DNA from: an uncultured Duncaniella sp.
GTDB taxonomy: Bacteria; Bacteroidota; Bacteroidia; Bacteroidales; Muribaculaceae
Reading direction: 5' to 3'
NCBI GenBank assembly: GCA_910586665.1
Contig: CAJUIX010000003.1
Span: 62,001-126,000, forward strand
DNA length: 64,000 nt
A program made the translations under genes and the position numbers. Positions 1 to 8,534 of this stretch are shown here, piece by piece. The notes beneath the pieces were generated by a model. That model was not told where the DNA came from. It saw only the letters and a program-made list of their open reading frames with translations, and ran no database searches. Position 1 is the stretch's first letter; every line of letters begins with the position of its first letter.

Positions 1-1169
1 CCTTTGACCATAGCGTCGACAATCTCCTTGCCGTTGTTGAGCCAGGCGCCTGTGCCGTGGTCGATGAGGCCGCTGCACTCCCTGCCGGCTCCGGCACTGC
101 CGTTGTCCCAGTAGATTACGGCAAGCCCGCGGTCGGCGGCTGCCTTGCAGTAATATTCGAGATAGTATTTGCGGAAGGCCTCGGCGCGGGCGTCGGCGCG
201 GTGGGTGCAGCCGAACTCGCCGATGTAGACGGGCACGCCGAAGGTCTTGGCTATGCGCTGTGCGTTGTCAAGCTCGCTTAGGAGCTTCTTCTCGTCGCTG
301 GAGGGGTGCTTGTTGCCGGCGGTGCCTGTGTGGCCCCATTCGGAGTACTTGTTTTCAAGGCAGTAATCAAAGGGCTCGTAGCAGTGGACGGCAATCATCA
401 GCCGCCCGGCGGGATCGGAGGGGAGTTTGAAGTGCTGGGCAAGGTCGATGCTCGTGCAGTAGGTGGGGACTCCGAGCCAGCGTGTGGAGTTGTTGCCCCC
501 GGTTGAACGGACGGCGTCGACGAAGACCTGCTGCCATTCGTTCATCACCCCGTACTGCTTGCCGCCGTCCTTGCGGTTGTCGCCCCAGCCCCAGCCGCCG
601 TCGTGGATTTCGTTCATTGACTCGAAGACGAGGAATTCGCCTTTAGAGGCGAACTTTTGGGCTATCTGTGTCCACATGGCCTTCAGCTGAGCCTTGACTC
701 CATCGTTGAAGGCGGGGTCGGCGGCGGCCTTCTTGACATCGAGCCAGTGGCCGCCGTCATGGTGGATGTTGATTATTGCTTTGAGGCCTACGCTCTCGGC
801 GTGGTTCACGAGTTCGGCCACGCGGTCGAGCCAGTCGGCGTCAATCTTATATTCAGGCGCGGCGCCAACTTTGCCCAGCCAGGTAACCGGGATGCGGATG
901 CTCGTGAATCCGGCGTCTTTGACAGCCTGGAAGGTGGCACGGGTGGCAGCCTTGTTGCCCCATGCAGTCTCGGATGCAAGCTCGTTGTCATAGGCGTCGA
1001 GCTGGTTGCCGAGATTCCAGCCGATGCCGAGGCTGAAGGTCTGCGGGGCAGGCTCGGGAGCAACAGGTTCCTCTTTTTCGGGACTGTGGTCGGATGAGGA
1101 GCATGCCTGCCATGATATGGCGGCTGCCAAGAGGAGGAGTGGTTTGATAAGTCGGTTGAAGTTTGTCAT
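1..1169 (-). CDS. GH5 family endoglucanase-like lipoprotein, C-terminus cut by window edge
   Basis: The frame opens with ATG at 1169 and runs off the left edge (389 codons visible, no stop). It begins with a lipoprotein signal (residues 1-23, ending AAAISWQAC), so mature protein should be lipid-anchored at a Cys and probably surface-exposed. Glycoside hydrolase family 5 hallmarks follow in order: GIGWNLGN near the mature N-terminus, the NIHHDGGHW segment around residue 134, the acid/base Glu187 in SMNEI, and the nucleophile Glu318 in YIGEFG. Both catalytic glutamates are present. GH5 enzymes retain configuration and cut beta-1,4-glucans, mannans or xyloglucans; this looks nearest to the GH5_4/GH5_2 type, but substrate cannot be read from sequence. 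No SusC/D genes are visible nearby, though the locus may continue to the left. Confident on family, not on substrate. Confidence 0.9.
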   Translation of the reverse strand, partial: MTNFNRLIKPLLLLAAAISWQACSSSDHSPEKEEPVAPEPAPQTFSLGIGWNLGNQLDAYDNELASETAWGNKAATRATFQAVKDAGFTSIRIPVTWLGKVGAAPEYKIDADWLDRVAELVNHAESVGLKAIINIHHDGGHWLDVKKAAADPAFNDGVKAQLKAMWTQIAQKFASKGEFLVFESMNEIHDGGWGWGDNRKDGGKQYGVMNEWQQVFVDAVRSTGGNNSTRWLGVPTYCTSIDLAQHFKLPSDPAGRLMIAVHCYEPFDYCLENKYSEWGHTGTAGNKHPSSDEKKLLSELDNAQRIAKTFGVPVYIGEFGCTHRADARAEAFRKYYLEYYCKAAADRGLAVIYWDNGSAGAGRECSGLIDHGTGAWLNNGKEIVDAMVK

Positions 1170-1235
1170 GTAGGGATAATTATTGGTTTGTTGTCTCTGT
1201 CCGGCGTATGTACATATACGCATGAATATTAATGG

Positions 1236-1243
1236 CAAATATA
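1236..1243 (-). promoter_or_regulatory. candidate -7 element for the GH5 gene
   Basis: The minus strand reads TATATTTG here, matching the Bacteroidetes -7 consensus TAnnTTTG, about 65 bp before the ATG at 1169. No convincing -33 TTTG lies at the expected distance, so this is a weak call. Confidence 0.35.
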
Positions 1244-1310
1244 GTCAACTTTATCCATATGTCACAGACCCTTTATCATTACTGACTGTTAAAAGCAACA
1301 TTTTAACCTT

Positions 1311-1356
1311 AAAAAATGAGTACGGGCGGCGTGGAAATACATGTTCCGCGCCGTCC
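1311..1356 (-). terminator. intrinsic terminator after the DUF6582-like gene
   Basis: A 13-bp stem (1324-1336 with 1344-1356, two G-U wobbles) with a 7-nt loop is followed on the minus strand by a run of six T (1316-1311). It sits about 60 bp after the stop of the gene ending at 1415 and separates it from the GH5 gene. Confidence 0.55.
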
Positions 1357-1414
1357 GCTGTCTTCGTTATCAAATAATATGTGTCTTTAGAGGTTGTAAA
1401 CCGATATCGTAGTC

Positions 1415-1651
1415 TTATTTTCCGGCGTAGGAGAGGACTGTCGGGCTTTCGACGTCGACGCCGTATTCCTGCGCGCGTTGGAGGATTGCCTTTGCGAGTT
1501 TGGGCTTGAGGTCTTCGGGGCAGTATCTGAAGTATGCCTCGGCCGCTCTGACATGTGCGGCGTCTGGCATGGGGTATTCCTTGCGCTCGGGGAGGCCGTA
1601 GACGCTATCGGGGAGCTCCTTGCGCTCTTCGTATGAAATTCTATCGTTCAT
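1415..1651 (-). CDS. small DUF6582-like conserved protein
   Basis: A 78-residue acidic/charged soluble protein starting at ATG 1651. The core DSVYGLPERKEYPMPD, then HVRAAEAYF and a helix of the type KLAKAILQRAQEYGVDV, resembles the DUF6582 module found both as a stand-alone small protein and appended to phage proteins. No signal peptide, membrane segment or catalytic motif is visible. Function is unknown. It lies 30 bp downstream of the small outer-membrane protein gene and is followed by a terminator-like hairpin, so the two may share a transcript. No other phage genes are nearby, so I do not read it as a prophage remnant. Confidence 0.7.
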   Translation of the reverse strand: MNDRISYEERKELPDSVYGLPERKEYPMPDAAHVRAAEAYFRYCPEDLKPKLAKAILQRAQEYGVDVESPTVLSYAGK

Positions 1652-1681
1652 AGCTTTATGACGATTTGCTTAGTTGCTGAA

Positions 1682-2197
1682 TCAGAGATTGAAGCGGAAT
1701 CCGACCTGGAGAAGACCCTGTGCGCCGAAACCGAGTTCGCCGAAGATGCTTGTCACGCGGGAGAGTCCTACCTCTGCTCCGAGGGGTGAGGCCTGGAAGG
1801 CGAAGTAAGCCTTGTTTTTCGACCAGTCGTCGTCGGCCATGTGGGTGATGTCGACACCGATTCCGAGGTGGCCGTAGAGGGTGACGATGCGGTTGCGGTA
1901 GTAGTCATAGCGACCGTTGAGCATGAATACATGGTAGTATGCGTTGGCGTCGTCGGAGTGCTTGTAGCTTGTGCTGGAGAAGGTGTAGGTCGCGCCGAGG
2001 TAGAAGCTCGGGGCCACTTTGAAGTTGACACCTGCCGTCACGGCTCCCCATGCGTTGTTGACTGAACCGTAGTCGTGCATGTCGGTGGCGTCCATCTGTG
2101 TGTAGCCGCCGTAACCGATCTGAAGCTGGGCTTTCTGAGCGTGTGCGCCAATTGCCATCCCGAGCACAGCACACATAATGAGTAGAATTCTTTTCAT
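1682..2197 (-). CDS. small outer-membrane beta-barrel protein
   Basis: A 171-residue protein with an N-terminal signal peptide (MKRILLIMCAVLGMAIGAHAQ). Alternating hydrophobic/aromatic strands follow, ending in GFRFNL, i.e. a C-terminal strand with aromatic residues as in outer-membrane barrels. The length fits an 8-strand barrel of the OmpA/OmpX-like outer membrane beta-barrel class common in Bacteroidales. I chose ATG at 2197; a GTG one codon upstream is possible. No enzymatic motif is seen. Role is unknown: a structural or adhesion-type small barrel is the cautious reading. Confidence 0.75.
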   Translation of the reverse strand: MKRILLIMCAVLGMAIGAHAQKAQLQIGYGGYTQMDATDMHDYGSVNNAWGAVTAGVNFKVAPSFYLGATYTFSSTSYKHSDDANAYYHVFMLNGRYDYYRNRIVTLYGHLGIGVDITHMADDDWSKNKAYFAFQASPLGAEVGLSRVTSIFGELGFGAQGLLQVGFRFNL

Positions 2198-2351
2198 CAC
2201 AAATTGTTATTTGGTTTTAATAAATAGTATTCATGCGTGATGCCGATGTGCGACAAGGTGGAGAGCGGTGCCTGTCACGCATAATTAACAATTGTGAACA
2301 AAAGAAAGTTTAAATACCCTTCTTATTTTTTAACAGAGCCTGGCGGATGGA

Positions 2352-5300
2352 TTAATACCAGCGCACGCCGTTGGAGAAGGAGGAGCGCTTGTCGTACTTA
2401 AGGTCTTGCAGCAGAGATGATTTGACCGAGATGTGGAAATTGTAGCTCTTGTAGGGACCTACGGGCACGAAGCTTGCACGCATGGTGAAGCAGTGCATGT
2501 CGCGCGAGATGTTGCAGTTCATGTAGGCGAGCTTGTGGGTGTCGAAGTTGTAGCTTGCCGAAAATCCGAAATTCCAGTTGGCTGTCGGGCGTATGTTGCC
2601 TGAGAATGAGAGATTTTGGGTAATCTTACCCTTGTATTCGAGCTTCTTGTAGTCAAACTCGCCGTAGCCGTAGTTGACCGAATAGTTGAAGGTAAGATTC
2701 CAGGGGACGGACCATTTCATGTAGCCGTCGTCGCCAAACTCCATGCCTGATTTTTTCTTATCGGAGTTTTTGCGCGTGGGGCTTTGGTAGTCCGACGTTT
2801 CGTCGGCGAAGTCCTGGTTCATGTTGTCTCGGTTGTTACCCTTGTTGTTGTTCTTCTTGCCGTCATCTTCCTTGTCTTTGCCGAAGAGCTTCTTGAAGGT
2901 GTCGTTGTTGAAGGTGTAGCTGAACGATGTGCCCGTGCTCGAGAGCTTACCCCAACCCTTGCCCTGCGAGATGCGGAGCTTGTTGACACGGACGGGGTTG
3001 CCTGCGGAGTTGAGGGCGTAGGTGTAGACGTCCCATGTCGCCGAGAGGTTCAGGTTGAAATTCTTGACGAGTCGGAGCATGATTGAGGTGTTGAGGTTGG
3101 ACCACCGCATCGAGTCGGCCGCGAAGTTGTAGCTCTGGGATAGTGTCAGGTTTTCGATAAGTGATATTTTCTTTTCTCCGATCGAGTCGTTGTCGGAGCG
3201 CACTTTCATTTCGAGGTTGTTGGCCAGTGATATGCTGACTGCACCTGTCCGTCCCTGTCCCGGGACTCCGAATAGGGAGTTGGGGAAGTAGGAGTAGGTC
3301 TTTGTCTGCATCTCCCCCTGGGCGTTGGGGTATTCATAGGAGCCGTAGTAGCCGAAGAATTTCGATGCGAAGTCGGGGGAGCCGGTGAACGAGATAGTCG
3401 GCGTCAGCACATGGCGTACCATCTTGATTTTGTTGCCCATGAAGGGGAGTGGCTTGTAGAAACCGTAGATTTTGGTGTCGAGGGCCACGGATGCACTGAA
3501 GTCCCAGACGTTGTAGAAACTATAGGTGGTGTCGAGCACTTCGGCCGAGGCGTTGGGGTCCCACTCGCGGCGCACCTTGGTGGAGTACATTCGGTCCGTC
3601 AGGTTGATCGAGGGGGTGAGGTTGAAGTATTTGAGGAGGTTGAATGTGGCGCTGATAGGTACGGAGTGGCGCATGCCGTTTCGCCAGTCCTTGATGAGGC
3701 TCTTTTTGAAAAACTCGTCCTGCTTGGCTGTGAGAGAGTTGTTGAACTGGCCGGAGTAGGAGATTTTGATTTTCTCGTACCACTTTTCCTCACCGACGGC
3801 ACGTTTGCGCTTGAAGGGGTAGAGCTGTGACATGGTGACGGTGAAGTTGGGGAAGGACACGGCAAGAGTGGAGTCCTGCGAGCGCTGCGAGACGTTGGCC
3901 GTGGTGGAGACAGACCATTTCGAGTTGGGGAAGCGGTAGGTCATGTTGACGGTACTGCTCTTGGTGTTCTCGGTGAAGGCGTTGGAGTAGTATGAGTTGA
4001 GGTCGTTGCGGGTGTAGCCGCTGGTGGTGAAGTTGACGCTTGCCGAGAGGCTCATATTGGGGTTGGCCTTGGAATCCTGGCTGTGGCTCCAGAGTACCTG
4101 GAAGTTAGTCGCCTTGGAGTAGTCTGGCATGCCCTTGTCGCCGGTGATTGTCTTGAGGTAGGAGATGTTGAAGTTGCCTGAGTATTTGTAGCGCTTGACG
4201 TAGGCCGACTGCGCGCGGAGGCCCCAGGAACCGAGGGTGTAGATCTCGCCTGTGAGCGCGAGGTCCATGTTTTGGCTTATGGCGAAATAGTAGCCGCCGT
4301 TGCTGAGATAGTAGCCGCGGTTGTAGTCGTCGCCGAAGGTGGGGAATATGATGCCCGAGGAATATTTTTCGGAGAATGGGAAGTAGCCGAAGGGGACGGC
4401 GAGGGGGAGTGGGAGGCCGGCAAGTACCATGTAGGATGGGCCGGCGACGACGTCCTTGCCCGCACGCATCTTCGCTTTGGTCAGCTGCATGTAGAAGTGC
4501 GGGTGGTCGTGGTTGTCGCAGGTGGTATAGCGTGCGTTCTGGAGGTAGTAGGTGTCGTCGTCAATTTTTTTAGTCTGTCCGCCGGTGAGGAAGCCCTCGC
4601 CCTGCTGCGTCACTACGTCGGTGATGAAGCCCTGGCCGGTCTTGAAGTTGTAGCGCATGGTCTTGGCCTCGTAGGAGGTGCCGTTGTCGTCGAATACGGG
4701 GCTTCCGAAGGCCTCGCCTACGGAGTCGACGCCGCCGACGGCATAGACGTTGCTGTTGTCAAGGTCCATCTGTATTTCCTGGGCGTCGAGTTTGAGTGTG
4801 CCGTATTCGACGTGGGAGCTGCCATACATGTAGGCTGTGTTGCGTCCGAGCAACACGAGGGAGTCCTTGGCCGAGAAGTCGACTGTGTTGTCAAGGTCAA
4901 CTTTTGACCTGACGATTTTTGACTCCTTTTCGGGAGCGGTGACACGCGTGCGGCTCAGGCGGTGGCGGCGGGTGGTGTCTGCCGTGTAGGTGTGGCGCGA
5001 GATGAGTGAGGCGACGGAGTCGGAGGCAATCGTTGCGGAATCGCCTGTTATGGAGTCGCTTATTGCCGAAAGAGGGGCTAATGCGATGCTGTCTTCCGCT
5101 TCCTCTGTATCAATGGTTTCGCTCAGATCAACCCTGCTTGCCGGGGCTATGAGGCGGCGCGAGGCAATCGAGTCGCCGACGGGTTGGGGTTTGAGAATAT
5201 GCTTCAGCCTGCCAGCCGACGAGGAGTCATCGCGGAGCAGGGAGGAGTCTGAAATGACGGCGACCGGCTCCGGGGTAATCGCCACAGAGTCAGGGTTGAC

Positions 5301-5375
5301 GGGACGTGATATTGCCCCCACTGAAAGGGCGCACAATAGCACTATCAGAATAATATATGTGTGAGAATATCTCAA
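2352..5375 (-). CDS. LptD/OstA-like outer-membrane LPS assembly protein
   Basis: A 1007-residue protein with a signal peptide (LIVLLCALSVGA). A low-complexity Ser/Asp/Ala-rich segment covers roughly residues 30-150. An OstA/LptA-like beta-taco domain (about 170-330, with the AYMYGSSHVEYG and SPVFDDNGTSYEAKT stretches) precedes a large C-terminal barrel ending in GVRWY. This is the architecture of the Bacteroidetes LptD homologues that insert LPS into the outer leaflet. The frame has no upstream ATG; the best start is TTG at 5375, which gives the signal peptide directly and lies about 70 bp below a good minus-strand promoter. It is divergent from the Lrp/AsnC gene. The long disordered linker before the OstA domain is common in this lineage. 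Confident on family. Confidence 0.85.
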   Translation of the reverse strand: MRYSHTYIILIVLLCALSVGAISRPVNPDSVAITPEPVAVISDSSLLRDDSSSAGRLKHILKPQPVGDSIASRRLIAPASRVDLSETIDTEEAEDSIALAPLSAISDSITGDSATIASDSVASLISRHTYTADTTRRHRLSRTRVTAPEKESKIVRSKVDLDNTVDFSAKDSLVLLGRNTAYMYGSSHVEYGTLKLDAQEIQMDLDNSNVYAVGGVDSVGEAFGSPVFDDNGTSYEAKTMRYNFKTGQGFITDVVTQQGEGFLTGGQTKKIDDDTYYLQNARYTTCDNHDHPHFYMQLTKAKMRAGKDVVAGPSYMVLAGLPLPLAVPFGYFPFSEKYSSGIIFPTFGDDYNRGYYLSNGGYYFAISQNMDLALTGEIYTLGSWGLRAQSAYVKRYKYSGNFNISYLKTITGDKGMPDYSKATNFQVLWSHSQDSKANPNMSLSASVNFTTSGYTRNDLNSYYSNAFTENTKSSTVNMTYRFPNSKWSVSTTANVSQRSQDSTLAVSFPNFTVTMSQLYPFKRKRAVGEEKWYEKIKISYSGQFNNSLTAKQDEFFKKSLIKDWRNGMRHSVPISATFNLLKYFNLTPSINLTDRMYSTKVRREWDPNASAEVLDTTYSFYNVWDFSASVALDTKIYGFYKPLPFMGNKIKMVRHVLTPTISFTGSPDFASKFFGYYGSYEYPNAQGEMQTKTYSYFPNSLFGVPGQGRTGAVSISLANNLEMKVRSDNDSIGEKKISLIENLTLSQSYNFAADSMRWSNLNTSIMLRLVKNFNLNLSATWDVYTYALNSAGNPVRVNKLRISQGKGWGKLSSTGTSFSYTFNNDTFKKLFGKDKEDDGKKNNNKGNNRDNMNQDFADETSDYQSPTRKNSDKKKSGMEFGDDGYMKWSVPWNLTFNYSVNYGYGEFDYKKLEYKGKITQNLSFSGNIRPTANWNFGFSASYNFDTHKLAYMNCNISRDMHCFTMRASFVPVGPYKSYNFHISVKSSLLQDLKYDKRSSFSNGVRWY

Positions 5376-5452
5376 ACTTGCACTTTGATAGATTTGTTGA
5401 TCATAGCCGCACAGAGGCGGGTGTGATGAGTTTTCCGTCGGGAAAATCTTTG

Positions 5453-5483
5453 CAAAGATATAACATTATCAGCATATAGGCAA
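5453..5483 (-). promoter_or_regulatory. promoter of the lptD-like gene
   Basis: The minus strand shows -33 TTG (5483-5481), a 20-bp spacer and -7 TATCTTTG (5460-5453), matching the Bacteroidetes consensus. It predicts a start of transcription about 70 nt before the TTG start codon. Confidence 0.65.
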
Positions 5484-5552
5484 CCGGCTCACGCTCTTTA
5501 ATGATGTTTAATTAATGTGAAAGCATAAGAATTTATAATTTAATGTCGGTGA

Positions 5553-5586
5553 TTTGTGAGCAAATGTAATTTTTTGCGTACTTTTG
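5553..5586 (+). promoter_or_regulatory. promoter of the Lrp/AsnC-mtaB operon
   Basis: -33 TTTG (5553-5556), a 22-bp spacer and -7 TACTTTTG (5579-5586). The leader to the ATG at 5648 would be about 55 nt. It is arranged back to back with the lptD promoter. Confidence 0.65.
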
Positions 5587-5647
5587 CAACGTAAAAATAC
5601 GAAAAGTATAAAAATAGATTGAATCATCAATTGATAAACCATATTTA

Positions 5648-6118
5648 ATGTCACGACAACACTTTGACTCTCTTGATTTCAAGATTCTTGAGATGTTATC
5701 AAACAATGCGCGCAAACCCTTCCTCGAAATAGCGCGGGAAACCAATGTCTCGGGTGCGGCAATCCACCAGCGCATCCAGAAGCTCACGTCATCCGGCATA
5801 ATCCAGGGCTTTGAGACTATAATCAATCCTGCGTCGGTCGGCTATGAGACTTGCGCGTACATAGGATTTATTCTCAATGACCCGACCAAGTTCGACGAGG
5901 TGATTGAGCGTCTGAAGGCTATCCCGGAGGTGGTAGACTGTCATTTCACCACCGGCAGCTATGATATTTTTGCCAAGATATTCGCCCGCAACAATGCCCA
6001 TCTGCTCGAAATCATACACAAGAAGCTCCGTCTGGGATTCGGACGCACGGAGACTCTGATTTCATTCAAGGAGGTATTCAAGCGTCCGATTCCGATTCTC
6101 CCGGAGAATGTCGAATAA
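5648..6118 (+). CDS. Lrp/AsnC family transcriptional regulator
   Basis: A 156-residue DNA-binding protein. Residues 5-55 form the AsnC-type winged helix-turn-helix (LDFKILEMLSNNARKPF, then SGAAIHQRIQKLTSSGII). Residues about 70-145 form the RAM/AsnC ligand-binding domain (VDCHFTTGSYDIFAKI). Such proteins act as octamers or dimers that sense amino acids. Ligand and targets cannot be read from sequence. Starts at ATG 5648 below a consensus promoter; mtaB follows after 41 bp, suggesting one transcript. It is divergent from the lptD-like gene, so autoregulation could also touch that promoter (inference). Confidence 0.92.
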   Translation: MSRQHFDSLDFKILEMLSNNARKPFLEIARETNVSGAAIHQRIQKLTSSGIIQGFETIINPASVGYETCAYIGFILNDPTKFDEVIERLKAIPEVVDCHFTTGSYDIFAKIFARNNAHLLEIIHKKLRLGFGRTETLISFKEVFKRPIPILPENVE

Positions 6119-6159
6119 TCCCGTCGGCCCATAAAATTATTCATAAACAAGATAAATCA

Positions 6160-7494
6160 TTGATAGATAAGGATACATTCGGAAGCCGGACGGCTCTGTT
6201 CCATACATTCGGCTGCAAGTTGAACTTCGCCGAAACCTCGACGGTCGCACGACTTTTTGCGTCGCGCGGCATACAGCGCGTGCACGATGGGGATACTCCT
6301 GACTATATTGTCATAAACAGCTGCAGTGTCACCGACATTGCCGACAAGAAGTGCCGTCAGGCTATCCGCTCTTTTGCGCGCCGTTATCCCGAGGCAGAGA
6401 TAATCGTCACCGGCTGCTATGCCCAGCTGAAACCTGATGAGGTGGCCGCGCTTCCGGGGGTGACAATCGTCGCCGGCTCTGACCGAAAGCTGGAGCTTGC
6501 GGACTATCTCGACCGAAAGCTTGCGGAAGGGGTGTCGCCGGAACACGGTTGTTCGACCTTTGTCACCCCGACCAAGGATATCCGCAAGTTCAGCCCCTCG
6601 TGTTCACGGGGCGACAGGACCCGCTATTTCCTGAAAGTGCAGGACGGATGTGACTATTATTGTTCATACTGCACCATCCCTATGGCCCGCGGGCGCAGCC
6701 GCTCGGGCTCAATAGACGAGATTGTAGCGCAGGCACGCGCGGTGGCCGCCGAGGGTGGCAAGGAAATCGTGATTACAGGGGTCAACATCGGTGACTTCGG
6801 CAAGGGGCGCGAGGATAGTTTCCTCGATCTCTGCCGCCGGCTCGACGACGTGGAGGGAATAGAGCGCTACCGCATATCCTCGATAGAGCCTAACCTCCTG
6901 ACGGATGAGATTATCGACTTCGTTGCCTCGTCGCGCCGCTTCATGCCGCATTTCCACATCCCGCTCCAGAGCGGAAGCGACGAGGTGCTCCGACTGATGC
7001 GCCGCAGGTATGACACCGCCCTTTTCCGCCATAAGATAGAGCATATCCGCCGGGTGATGCCCGATGCCTTTATAGGTGTTGACCTGATAGTCGGCGCGAG
7101 AGGGGAGACCCAGGAGCGCTTCGAGGAGTCGAGGGCTTTCGTTGAGTCTCTGCCTATCTCGAGGTTGCATGTGTTCACCTACAGCGAGCGCCCCGGCACA
7201 AGGGCACTCGAAATCGACCATGAAGTCAGTCAGGAGGAGAAGCACCGCCGCACACGCATAATGCTCGCAGTATCTGAAAAGAAACTCAAGGACTTCACCT
7301 CTAAATTTATAGGCACGGTCCGCCCTGTGCTCGTGGAGCATCCGCGCCACGATGGTTCGATGGCCGGCTTTACGGACAACTATCTCCGTGTCAACATTGC
7401 TCAGACCCCGGAGTTGTCAAACACGATAGCCGATGTGCGTCTGACCTCGATGTCGCCCGAAGGTGACGAATCGGAGGGGGAGGTGCAGCGATGA
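6160..7494 (+). CDS. mtaB: tRNA (N6-threonylcarbamoyladenosine(37)-C2)-methylthiotransferase
   Basis: A radical-SAM methylthiotransferase that turns t6A37 into ms2t6A37 in ANN-decoding tRNAs. Domains: N-terminal UPF0004 (HTFGCKLNFAE with Fe-S cysteines at C19, C54 and about C87), the radical-SAM core with DGCDYYCSYC (CxxxCxxC cluster for the second 4Fe-4S), then a C-terminal TRAM-like region (about 375-440, PVLVEHPRHDG). The MtaB subfamily is preferred over MiaB/RimO because of the HTFGCKLN opening. No in-frame ATG or GTG fits the N-terminus: TTG at 6160 is the likely start, 41 bp after the Lrp gene. It overlaps the next gene by 4 bp (ATGA), indicating translational coupling. Confidence 0.92.
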   Translation: MIDKDTFGSRTALFHTFGCKLNFAETSTVARLFASRGIQRVHDGDTPDYIVINSCSVTDIADKKCRQAIRSFARRYPEAEIIVTGCYAQLKPDEVAALPGVTIVAGSDRKLELADYLDRKLAEGVSPEHGCSTFVTPTKDIRKFSPSCSRGDRTRYFLKVQDGCDYYCSYCTIPMARGRSRSGSIDEIVAQARAVAAEGGKEIVITGVNIGDFGKGREDSFLDLCRRLDDVEGIERYRISSIEPNLLTDEIIDFVASSRRFMPHFHIPLQSGSDEVLRLMRRRYDTALFRHKIEHIRRVMPDAFIGVDLIVGARGETQERFEESRAFVESLPISRLHVFTYSERPGTRALEIDHEVSQEEKHRRTRIMLAVSEKKLKDFTSKFIGTVRPVLVEHPRHDGSMAGFTDNYLRVNIAQTPELSNTIADVRLTSMSPEGDESEGEVQR

Positions 7495-8534
7495 ACCGTC
7501 GGCCGGATTCGCGCGGCCGCGTGGCCGTGATTATCCTTAACTGGAACGGGGCGCGCTTTCTCAGGGAATATCTTCCCTCGGTGGTCGAGCATACCCCAAA
7601 GGCAATCGCCGATGTCATTGTTGCCGACAACGGTTCCGCCGATGAGTCGCTCGAAGTCCTCCGCACGGAGTTTCCCGAAGTCCGACGGCTTGAATTCAAG
7701 GAGAACAACGGCTTTGCCGAGGGCTACAATATGGCCATAAGGGCGATAGCTGATGAGTATCGCTATACCGTGCTGCTCAATTCCGATGTGAAGGTTGACA
7801 ATGACTGGCTGACGCCGCTCCATGACTTTATGGAGACTCATCCCGAAACCGCGGCCGTGCAGCCAAAGCTCCTATCGCTCATAGAGCCTTCGAAATTTGA
7901 ATATGCCGGAGCTGCCGGAGGCTTTCTTGACAGCAACGGCTACCCATTCTGTCGCGGGCGCATTTTTGATACGGTGGAGGAGGACAGGGGGCAGTATGAC
8001 ACGCCGATGCGTGTCGACTGGGCCACCGGCGCGGCCTTGATGGTTGACAATGAGCTTTATCTCTCCGTCGGAGGCCTTGACAAGGAGTTCTTTGCCCACA
8101 TGGAGGAGATAGATCTCTGCTGGCGGATGCGGCTGGCAGGACGCGATATATGGGCCGTCCCTGCGGCGCATGTCTATCACCTCGGCGGCGGCAGCCTGCC
8201 TGCATCAAATCCGAGAAAGACCTATCTCAATTTCCGCAACAACCTGCTCATGCTCTATAAGAACCTTCCGCAGGATGTGCGCGGAGGGAGGCTCGTCAGG
8301 CGCAGGCTTCTCGATACTGTCGCCTGGGCCAAGTTTGTCGCGACCCTTGACTTCAAAAATGCCTCGGCAATCATAAAGGCCCACCGTGACTTCGCGCGCA
8401 TGAGAAAAATTTATAATACGAATCCCGGCACCAACTTATTGAAAGGCCGGTGCAATATCCTGACAGAGTATTTTATAAAAGGGAGAAGGAAGTTTTCAAA
8501 CCTTTCAGTCGTCGGAGGCCGGAAGTCTCAGTAG
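7491..8534 (+). CDS. GT2 family glycosyltransferase
   Basis: A 347-residue cytoplasmic family 2 glycosyltransferase. It shows the GT-A opening VAVIILNWNG, VIVADNGSAD, ENNGFAEGYNMAI, the metal-binding region LLNSDVKVDN and the acceptor-side stretch VGGLDKEFFAHMEEIDLCWRM. These are features of rhamnosyltransferase-like enzymes of LPS/O-antigen synthesis; donor and acceptor are unknown. It starts inside mtaB's stop (ATGA overlap). Its 3' end overlaps the convergent surE gene by 30 bp. It is isolated from other polysaccharide genes, so a housekeeping role in LPS core or glycolipid synthesis is possible (inference). Confidence 0.88.
   Translation: MNRRPDSRGRVAVIILNWNGARFLREYLPSVVEHTPKAIADVIVADNGSADESLEVLRTEFPEVRRLEFKENNGFAEGYNMAIRAIADEYRYTVLLNSDVKVDNDWLTPLHDFMETHPETAAVQPKLLSLIEPSKFEYAGAAGGFLDSNGYPFCRGRIFDTVEEDRGQYDTPMRVDWATGAALMVDNELYLSVGGLDKEFFAHMEEIDLCWRMRLAGRDIWAVPAAHVYHLGGGSLPASNPRKTYLNFRNNLLMLYKNLPQDVRGGRLVRRRLLDTVAWAKFVATLDFKNASAIIKAHRDFARMRKIYNTNPGTNLLKGRCNILTEYFIKGRRKFSNLSVVGGRKSQ

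Noticed and set aside
57..1097. Several plus-strand open frames opposite the left edge
   Set aside because: The minus strand encodes a complete GH5 catalytic domain across this stretch, with lipobox and both catalytic glutamates; the plus-strand frames are shadows.
1415..1651. Prophage remnant suggested by the DUF6582-like protein
   Set aside because: No other phage genes, attachment sites or composition change around it.
4272..4907. Open frame of about 211 codons antisense to the lptD-like gene
   Set aside because: Val/Gly/Ala-rich mirror of the barrel coding sequence; no independent evidence.
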